Assembly: GCF_024323335.1 (NCBI RefSeq)
Contig: NC_066580.1
Coordinates: forward strand, 259,515,332-259,579,331
Source of the DNA: Lathyrus oleraceus
Taxonomy: Eukaryota; Streptophyta; Magnoliopsida; Fabales; Fabaceae
Direction of reading: 5' to 3'
Length of the DNA stretch: 64,000 nucleotides
In this document: positions 56,712-64,000 of the stretch, piece after piece
Numbering within the stretch: position 1 is the first letter of the stretch
How the letters are laid out: each line of letters starts with the position of its first letter
Made by a program: the position numbers and the translations under genes
Notes under the pieces: model-generated
Database searches by the model: none
What the model saw: only the letters and a program-made list of their open reading frames with translations
Told to the model about the DNA's origin: nothing

Positions 56712-57933
56712 TGTAGCACCTAATATTTGCACCTCCCATTTTGTACATTCATTTTCATATTAGGTCATTAACATTACATTGTCCACTGCATAGCATTGCA
56801 TTGTCCATTTGCCCAAGTGCAAGATCATCAGTCAAGACTGGTCAGGAGATCTAGTCAAGCAAGCAAGCAAGTGCATATCCTATTGAAGCAAAGACCTATG
56901 GTTGAATCATCAAGTTCATATGATCTAGGGATCATTTTGAAGTGGTTTGGCCAAAGATTGGATGATCAAAGCTCAACAGTCAAGCTGAATTTCATCTGAA
57001 ACCCTAGAAAGTCAACTGTGGTCAACTGTGCTTGAAATCAAGGATTTGAAGGTGGGAGATGGTTTGAGAGGTCTCATTCATGTCCATACAAGTCTCATTT
57101 GACATGTCAAAGATCATCATTGAAGAATTTGAGGTCAGATGAAAAGTTTCCAAAAATAGTAAGTGACCTGTAATTTCAAACTGTCAAAAATGGAAACGTC
57201 TTCTCCTCAAATTTACATCATCATACAAGCTTCAAATGGAATTTTGTCCAACATTAAAGTTGAAGATATTGCTCTCACCTTTCCAAAAAGTCCAAGAACA
57301 TCCATTTCTCATTTGTGGTTGGTAAGTTATGAGCAAATCATTGTCAAGAAATTTTGAACTTCAAACTTGGATAACTTTCACACCATTTAGCCAAATTGAG
57401 TGGGGTTTTTTGCTACAATCTCCATTTGACATGCTCTATCCAAATTATTCATTGCATTTCATCAAAACTCATCACACAAAAATGGCATTTTTCATGTGGC
57501 TTGAATTTGAAAAAGGGAGGGAAAAAAGTCCATTTCAAAACTATGCATTTGCCACACTTCTCACCACTTGAATTTGATCTAAAACCACATTTGGAGTGTG
57601 TTTAGTAAGAAATTCATGCACTGTAGCAGCTCATTCCACACATGAAGGTTATTTTGGCCAATTGCACATAAAAACTCATTTCACTAATCACTTCGATTTT
57701 GGCTAAGCTTGATTAACAAAAGGATTAACAACACCTATATATTCCTAATCCTAACTGAATTCATGATTAACATTCATTCTTGCTCAGATCTAGATCAAAA
57801 AAGTGAAAAATCTCCAAAACTTTCTCTCCATTTTTCTGCAAAAATCTTCATAGAACTTAACATTCATTCTTGCCCGTGTGTTTGCATGGAATTTTCTGTT
57901 TGTGAGCCATGCGTCCAATAGCATCATGCCACG

Positions 57934-57966
57934 CACTTAAGTGAAACGCAGCGTTTCACTTAAGTG
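57934..57966. repeat. Perfect 33-bp palindrome in the D 3' LTR
   Basis: CACTTAAGTGAAACGC, one central A, then GCGTTTCACTTAAGTG: 16-bp arms, perfect. The inner CACTTAAGTG is itself palindromic. It lies 62 bp after the filler junction of the deletion. Confidence 0.9.
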
Positions 57967-60144
57967 GCGCCCTATTTGAAAACACACGCAGCTCGAATCC
58001 TGGCTCCAGCGTTCTTTCATTTTGGCATTGCATTATTCCTCTTGTATTCAACCATGTTCATATACACTTGTTCCATTCATTTTTTATTTTTTCTCACATT
58101 AGAAAATTAATATCTCAATGAATATTTGTCCAATTAACATGAGGTTTTTTCCATGATGATCCTTGCCACGTCTACTATTTTATGATGATTTTTGCAAAAA
58201 TGGTGCACGTGTGGATTTCTGTTTTGGCTAGGGTTTATGTGAAAATGTCATTTGTTGCACCTTGTTTACCATTTTGATCATGAAATGATGATGCTTAATC
58301 CAAAATTCTTGAAATTTTATATGTGTAAACTAGACACCTTGAGGAGCATTTTGGTATATAGTTTGTGATTTTTGCGTTCCTGGTTTGTGAGATATGACCT
58401 GATCATTGGAGGTGTGACAATGTGTGTCACACCATTTCTTGTCAAATTTGTGGAATTTCATTACCATGCCATATGAACTCAAAATGATCTGAATTTTGCA
58501 TGTTGAATCTTCTGGATGTTAAGTTTGAATGTGAATTTTTGTGTATTTTTTTAGTGCATTTCCAATTTGATTGAGGTTTCCTTCCCTGTTTGACCAAATG
58601 TGAACTTTTTGTGAATCATGATCTCATTTGATTTGTGAAATTCTTGTTGTTTATTGGATGGACTTAAAATTTTGCATGTGTGTTCTAGACATCTTAAAGT
58701 GTGTCATGGCTTTGATTTGGTTCATTTATCTTATGCCAATTCTGTTTTGTGCTTGCTTGAAGTTGATGCATGATTTGGTGCCTTGTATGAGCTTGTTTGA
58801 ACATGCTTTGACTTGATGAATTTAATTGACTTGCTTCCCTTGGTCCAAATGACTTGAAATTTGGTGTGTAGATCATGCTATGAATGCTGTTTGACCATGA
58901 ATTTGTTGGTGATTTATTGAATTGTTTGTGATTTGATTTGAATTGAATCGTTCTGTTTGGTCCTATGAGGTTCTAAATTGCATGCTTTGTACTCTTTGCC
59001 TTATGAAATGATATTGGTTGATGATATGAATGTGAGACCACTTGGATTTGATTCTTATTTGATTGATATTGATTTTTGATAAGTTTCATGTTCTGTTTTG
59101 GTTTATTGCTCCCATTTTGACCCTAGGCCAAGTCCTAGTGGTTAGTGTCTAATGTTTGAGCTTTGTTTCAGGTCAAAGAGCACAATTGCTTATGCTTGAT
59201 GATGTGCACTCAATTGGAGTTGGTTTATTGCTTGTTTATGGCTAACCTTGAGTTTGTTTTGTAGGCATTGAGACTTATGCTTAGGCCTTGTGGCTTGCAC
59301 CTTTGTGCATTGATGCTTGTTATCTGTTTGTGCTGTGGACTTGTAATTGTTTGTTTGCCTTTTGTTTGAGCTGAGTACTGATTATGTTGGATTGATTTCA
59401 GGTACCTTAGTTGCTATAGTTCCTTGAGAACTTGCTTTTTCTTTGCTTGCTAGCTTGAGCATTGAGGTATAATGATCTCTTCTCCATGTAGTCTGGAAGA
59501 CCTGGCCTGTTACTTGGCCAGGCACCTGTCTGAAGTCCTCCTTAAGAGGCAATGCTTGTGCTTGTTTATTTTTGTCCCCAAGCAGGAAAAGACCTTTGAT
59601 AAGGCAATTGGCAGATACAAGAGATGTGCAATCCATCTCCTGCTATTCTGTTGAGTCGTCCCTCTGCTCACACCACTGTGTTGATGCATTGTGGACATTA
59701 ACCCAAGATCCTTCTACAGTTGTACAGTTGAGTCAGTGTCATAAGTGTAGAAGGGTTCCCACTTTCTGAACCCATACTTCTTTTGTCTAAAGCTCTCCCA
59801 GGCCAGGGATAAGAGCTGTGAAGTCTTATCTTCACTTCCCATTTCATCTGCTTCACCCTAACTCTCAATGTTAGGGTTAAGAGCTAACATCACCTGATTC
59901 CAGTTGGCTTGCCTTTGCAGCCTAACCCTTGTTTGAGCCCCACTTTGCGTGTATATAGTGTGTGCTATTTGTGATTGTTTGCTTTTTCCTGTGCTGTATA
60001 GGATAGCTTGCTCCCCGTGCAAGTTAGATAGCAACCTTAACTTAGGGGTGATTTGCATGATAACATCTAGGCTCGAGTCGTAGTCTCCCTAGTTGGGTCT
60101 CCCTCTGTTATCTGGTTAGGCTAGTCCTTTGTCCCTGCGTAGGG

Positions 60145-60870
60145 GAACTACGTCGCCCTGATCCTCATACCAGATGAGGTACGTAGGCAGGAGATGAGCA
60201 GATCTCTCCGGGCGCCCTTTTATTTTGTTTGTGTGAGTTGTTTCTCCTTTTCTGGTTGGAGTCCGATGTAAGTCCAGCGATTGGTATTCGGTTTCCAGTT
60301 TCTTTGTTGGAGTCTGACGTAAGTCCAGCGATTGGCATTCGGTTTCCAGTTTCTTTGTTGGTGTCTGACGTAAGTCCAGCGATTGGCAGTTGGTTTCCTG
60401 TGTGTGTTTGTTGGTTCGGAGTCTGATGTAAGTCCAACGATTGGCATTCGGTTTCCATGTTTGCCTGTTTGTGTGGAGTTTGACATAAGTCCAGCGATTG
60501 ACAGTCGATTTCCCGTGCTGTTTTGTTTGGCGTGCGTGAGCCGAGCTACGGATGCTCTGATTCTTCTCTAGTCTGAGGAGATACGTATGCATAGGATGCA
60601 ATATCCTAGCGAGCATGGTTTTTCCCCCCGTCCGAACTACGTCGACTCTGATGTCTATGCCTGATAGACTACGTAGGCCCAGGATGCGATATCCTGCCGA
60701 GTCAGTTTCGTTTGTTTTCTTGTGTCAGTTTCGTTTGTTTTCTTGTGTCTCTTTCAGCCTGTGTAGATGTTTGTTTGAGCAGTGTTTTAGCAACCATATT
60801 CCTTCCTTTTGTGCGTGGATCCCGTTGAGTACGACGGATGCGTAGGGGTGCTAATACCTTCCCTTCGCAT
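60145..60870 (+). promoter_or_regulatory. Conserved LTR structure modules in the D 3' LTR
   Basis: Second copy of the modules at 46221-46945. The GAACTACG units are at about 60145-60194, 60541-60614 and 60633-60703. The AGTA hairpin is at 60822-60837, here CCGTTG-AGTA-CGACGG: the C-G pair of the 5' LTR has become a T-G (U-G) pair, so pairing is kept. It lies 183 nt before the LTR end. Confidence 0.6.
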
Positions 60871-61025
60871 AACCGACTCCCGATCACATTCTCTTTGGTC
60901 GCGAGACCATGTTCTTTCCGGGTTTACTTCGAGCGTTTCCTTTCCCTCTTTTGGGATAAATAACGCACGGTGGCGGCTCTGTTGTTCTGTTTTCCCGCCG
61001 GTTTTTCGCATAATGCGACAACTGT

Positions 61026-61078
61026 GTTGTATGTTCGAGCGTGCGATACGTTCGGGTATATTTCCACTAGCTTCAGTA
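61026..61078 (+). mobile_element. E: right remnant of the LTR fragment split by D
   Basis: Joining 42212 and the following actgt to 61026 gives TGGCGACTGTGTTG, the same PBS-like box found near the end of the other LTRs. This piece (gttgtatgttcgagcg ...) is therefore the end of E. Element C gag homology starts at 61079, so the fragment is cut there. Confidence 0.6.
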
Positions 61079-61758
61079 TTACTTCACAAAGGCTTCACCC
61101 AAATAATGGAATGTACGAACACTCGCACTATCCAATCTCATGTACCACCTCAGAACGGCACCAATCAGACTATCCTGGAAGTAGTGAATCAATAACTGAT
61201 CATTATCAGTTTGCGTCGACATTTTCCTGGCATACATGACGAGATGGATAAGTGGACAGGTATTTCCCTTATACTTTTCAAAGTCAGGGACTTTGAACTT
61301 CATCAGGATCTTGACATTTGACACTAGGCAGAGCTCAGCAGCACTCTTACGAAACAAATCTTTTCCCCTCAAGGTCTTCAACTACTTTCGAATTTCAAGG
61401 AATTGGTCTTTCATCTCATCCATCTTCTTGTAAAGGTTCGTACCCTCAGACGACTCAGAATGGTAGATGGTGTCCTCAACACGAGGCAAAGTGTGAACAA
61501 CTAGAGGCGGCACAGACATGACCAGGCTAGATGCCGACATGGAAGCAAAAGTAGACGCAAACCCTTCGGGCACAAAGTTCGGCGGCATACCCCACGGGAA
61601 TCCGGAAGGCATAGCAAGCGCAAACTGAGTGGCAGGCATGGTTGAAGTAACAACCTCTAAAATGACAGTCCTTTGAGGAGGAGGAGTTGCAGGCATTGGC
61701 AGTCAAGCGGGCAATCTCATCCTTCAACTCTCGGTTCTCTTGTTCCAAGTGTTCCATG
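61079..61758 (-). pseudogene. Ogre element C: gag, truncated
   Basis: Gag of the P family in minus orientation. It starts at 61758 (MEHLEQENRELKDEIARLTA). A deletion of some tens of bases then shifts the frame before PATPPPQRTVILEV. Capsid blocks follow: KTLRGKDLFRKSAAELCL, FKVPDFEKYKGNTCPL, HYFQDSLIGAVLRWYMRL, ending at GEAFVK (61079), where the homology stops against E. A TAG at 61379-61381 lies in frame. The remainder of gag and all of pol are missing at this junction. Confidence 0.85.
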
Positions 61759-62056
61759 ATTCTCGGATGATTGGCGTGAGTATTGTATCGATGAGTCAGC
61801 TTGGCTGAAGCACAGAAGAATAACCATAAGACATCTGGCGGAAGAAAAACCTGTTGTGCAAATGATGCATGAGATGCAATGCTTTGATTGTTTTTATTTT
61901 TAAGGAACATACTATTTTATTTGCAAATATATAATAATAACAATTGTAACAATTTGATTGACCATAAAAATCTCTTTTATTCATATAAATTTGGAAGTAT
62001 TACACTAATTACAATTTCAGAAAGCAAAATACAAATACAAGAGAAAAGGAGACTAG
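61759..62056 (-). other. ORF1-gag spacer of element C, candidate 3' splice site
   Basis: Equivalent of 682-973. The minus strand has AATAAAAGAG near 61975-61984 and TTTGCACAACAG/GTTTTTC, giving a possible acceptor at 61851. The gag frame is open from there to the ATG at 61758 (VLWLFFCASAKLTHRYNT), very like P. Confidence 0.5.
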
Positions 62057-63568
62057 TCATCCTAAGGATCCCCTAACAACGGTGTCAGATGATCTGGCTG
62101 CAGGCGCATACTTCCTTCGAATGCGTCGGATCTCGGACTCAAAGGATGTCTTCATCTGAGCCTTCTCGAGGACAAGCTGATCAACAATCTTCTTCTAAGC
62201 ACCAAAAGGATGAGGCATACTAGAGGAATACAGACCCTCTGCTTCTCTCTCTCTCTTCACTACTCGGTCTTCAAGAAGTTCGATAAGCGTATCTTTGTCC
62301 TTAGACTCAAGCTGCAACTCCTCATGCTTTCTTCTCAAATCATGGAACCGCTCTTCCCACATATCCTTCTCTTGTTTCATCTTGGCGAGTGCGTTTTCCA
62401 ACTCCTCTACATCTTGGTTAGGGAGAGTTGATGGCTCAACCATAACCATAGACATAGGTCTCTCACAAGCATAAGGCATCTTCAGTTCCAAAGCTCTCTT
62501 CTTCACCCAAAGAGTGTAAGCTTCCAAAGTTACACAGTTACGTGGACCAAGCTCGGATCTTCCTTTCCTATGCACATTATGCCAAGCATGCACAATCTTC
62601 TGCTTCAAAAGTTGGGGATCTTTACCCTCTTGATAGAAAAGACCTTCTAACTGAGTGTTATTAGGTTTGTCTCTCAAGGAGAACCTAAGTTGACAACGAG
62701 CGAAAGCAGAGTTGTAGTTAATACCTCTTTATGTACCAATGAAAGGAACATTAGAGAATTCACCACAACTATCAATAATCTCCAAACTACCCAATGAAGA
62801 ATCGTACCAAACTATATCATCATTAGTGAGAGACATAAGTCTGTGAGACCACCGTAGACATTGTTTGTTCTCCATAAAAGTAGTCATCTGAGGCAAGTGT
62901 GAAATAAACCACTTGCACAGAAGAGGAACACAACAGACAATAGTTCCACCACCTTTAGAATTTCTCAAATGCATAGAGAAGTACATATCACCCAACAAAG
63001 TAGGCACAAGATTCCCAATCAAGAAGATTCTAATGGCGTTAACATCAACAAAGCCGTCAATGTTAGGGAGCAAAGCCAAACCATAGATGAGCAACACAAA
63101 GATAGCTTCAAAAGCATCTACACTACCGGCTTGTGCAAAGGCAGTAGCTTTCCCAATGAGAAACTCAGAAGTCAACCGAAACATTCCTCCTTTCTTCACA
63201 CAATGAGCCTCAATCTCAGACTTCTTTAGATGAAGAGCTTCAGCTATAATATGAGATCTAGGAATCTCTTCCAATCCACTAAACGACACTTTGTTAGAAA
63301 CACTTATTCCCAAGAGATGGGCATACTCCTCTAACGTAGGCACAAGTTGATAATCAGGAAAACTGAAGCAACGGTTGAGAGGATCATAAAGCTGAACCAA
63401 CACACTCAAAAGTCCTTCAACTACATCAGCAGATAACACAGATAAAAGCTTCCCATGACGTTGTTTGAAGTCCAAGGGATCTAATACAGAAGATGATAAC
63501 TTCCTTAACTCTTTCTAATCCGGACATTTGAAACAGTACTTCTTAGTGTTTCTTCGTCCACAATCCAT
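62057..63568 (-). pseudogene. Ogre element C: ORF1, full length
   Basis: The most complete ORF1 in the window, about 500 codons from MDCGRRNTKKYCFKCPD (63568) to RGSLG and TGA at 62057-62059. The N-terminus has a C-x2-C-like pair (YCFKCP). It is followed by DPLDFKQRHGKLLSVLSADVVEGLLSVL, EEYAHLLGISVSNKV, FEAIFVLLIYGLALLPNIDGF, CLRWSHRLMSLTNDDIVWY and the tail seen in P. This belongs to the plant-mobile-domain-like proteins of Tat elements, function unknown. Stops: TAG near 63517-63519, TAA near 62729-62731 and TAG near 62195-62197, each one change from a sense codon. Confidence 0.88.
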
Positions 63569-63708
63569 GGTCTGAAAATATTTCCAAATAAAACCTCAGT
63601 TTCTTGAAGTTATTTTTCATGTGATGAATGTTATGATGCGCATGAATGCATGAATGCAACAATCACAAATAAGGGATCACACACAAGGAAAACAAAGGTC
63701 AAGGGATG
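63569..63708 (-). other. Element C: sequence upstream of ORF1
   Basis: A short non-coding stretch before the ORF1 start, with a TGATGAATGTTATGATGCGC-type AT-rich text. It ends at the insertion point of F. The last 5 bp, ggatg (63704-63708), are the candidate target duplication for F. Confidence 0.5.
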
Positions 63709-64000
63709 TGAAATTCTAGTTAACAGACTTTCGATGTCACACGGGATGTTATGACATCCAACTCTGCGCAGACAAGAATTATGCAGAACTTAACAATTAA
63801 GTGCAGTAAATAACACAAGGAATTGTTTACCCAGTTCGGTCTCACACACACCTACGTCCGGGGGCTACCAAGCCAGGGAGGAAATCCACTATTAGTAGTA
63901 TTAATTCAGACCTTAAACCAACTGTTTAATCCTATCACTTAATACCTACCCAATGCAATTTCAATCTTACACTAAGATCAGAGTTCCTACTCACTCCCCC
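63709..64000 (-). mobile_element. Element F: end of a SIRE-type LTR, running off the window
   Basis: On the minus strand this reads towards a terminal CTAGAATTTCA, close to the CCAGAATTTCA end of element S. It has the same boxes as the S LTR: GTGGATTTCCT, TGGTAGCCCCCGGACGTAG and GAACTGGGTAAACAATT. No PBS lies beyond the end (the neighbour is element C), so this is the outer, 3' end of a minus-strand element or a solo LTR. It also has a GGATGT/ACATCC dyad at about 63745-63760. It is a different subfamily from S. Confidence 0.75.

Larger units (their letters stand above)
42218..61020 (+). mobile_element. Element D: complete non-autonomous Ogre-type LTR retrotransposon
   Basis: An 18.8-kb element with a 5' LTR (42218-47095), tRNA-Arg PBS, gag-like ORF, decayed pol, a long repeat-rich 3' UTR, PPT and 3' LTR (56712-61020). 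The target duplication ACTGT is perfect (42213-42217 and 61021-61025), and removing the element restores the LTR text of E. It has no ORF1, capsid, protease active site, RT active site or integrase core, so it depends on other elements. The LTRs differ by a few percent by eye plus one large deletion in the 3' LTR. Confidence 0.93.
56712..61020 (+). repeat. 3' LTR of element D, with a 586-bp deletion
   Basis: 4309 bp from TGTAGCACC to GCATAATGCGACA. Against the 5' LTR it lacks the equivalent of 43365-43950 and carries instead 14 bp (57859-57872) copied from about 75 bp upstream (aacattcattcttg). It keeps the palindrome in perfect form (57934-57966) and the repeat array. The target duplication follows at 61021-61025. 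Confidence 0.92.

Noticed and set aside
1..63568. P (1-8449, plus) and C (61079-63568, minus) as two arms of one element
   Set aside because: They are the same family but in opposite orientation, both include the ORF1 end and gag, and they differ by many substitutions; they are separate copies.

Overview
This window is a repeat-only stretch of a plant nuclear genome: a nest of LTR retrotransposons with no recognisable host gene, rRNA, tRNA or CRISPR array. The mixture points to a legume, most likely of the pea/vetch/lentil tribe. It holds giant Ty3/gypsy Tat-Ogre elements (4-5 kb LTRs, an extra ORF1 before gag, an intron before the reverse transcriptase, a second archaeal-type RNase H, a tRNA-Arg primer site) and Ty1/copia SIRE/Maximus elements (initiator-Met primer site, env-like ORF). 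The species call is inference from these families.

Layout. (1) 1-8449, plus strand: element P, an old Ogre copy (end of ORF1, gag, protease), split by a minus-strand solo Ogre LTR (LTR1, 2006-6654). (2) 8450-13114: 3' LTR (LTR2) of minus-strand Ogre A, followed by the start of its 3' UTR (13115-13864). (3) 13865-15575: internally deleted 3' LTR (LTR3) of minus-strand Ogre B. The rest of B runs to about 40270 (3' UTR, integrase, RNases H, RT, intron, protease, gag, ORF1). (4) 15624-23559: SIRE-type element S, plus strand, inserted in the B 3' UTR with a perfect 5-bp target duplication. (5) 28919-38000: a 4541-bp tandem duplication inside B. (6) 40271-42217 and 61026-61078: E, a plus-strand Tat-type LTR fragment split by D. 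(7) 42218-61020: D, a full-length plus-strand Ogre derivative with both LTRs, PBS, PPT and a perfect target duplication, but with a capsid-less gag and a ruined pol. (8) 61079-63568: element C, minus-strand Ogre gag and ORF1, same family as P. (9) 63709 to the end: F, the end of another SIRE-type LTR, minus strand.

All pol genes here are dead, mostly through single nonsense codons. In B, gag and protease lie in one frame. A GT-AG intron (30773-31048, duplicated at 35314-35589) would join that frame to pol, so unspliced RNA would give Gag-Pro and spliced RNA Gag-Pro-Pol.

The most notable new signal is in the LTRs. Every Tat/Ogre LTR, despite very different sequence and orientation, carries two short RNA-hairpin modules in its last 0.1-0.9 kb, in the same order. 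One is a 6-bp stem with an AGTA loop whose arms differ between families yet stay complementary (CCTAGG/CCTAGG, CCATGG/CCATGG, CCGTCG/CGACGG, CCTTAG/CTAAGG). The other has an outer CTACG/CGTAG stem, a bulge ending TGAT and a variable inner hairpin. A PBS-like TGGCGACTC sits nearer the LTR end, and the 3' UTRs are full of short motifs resembling the complement of the PBS. These regularities are not explained by coding content.
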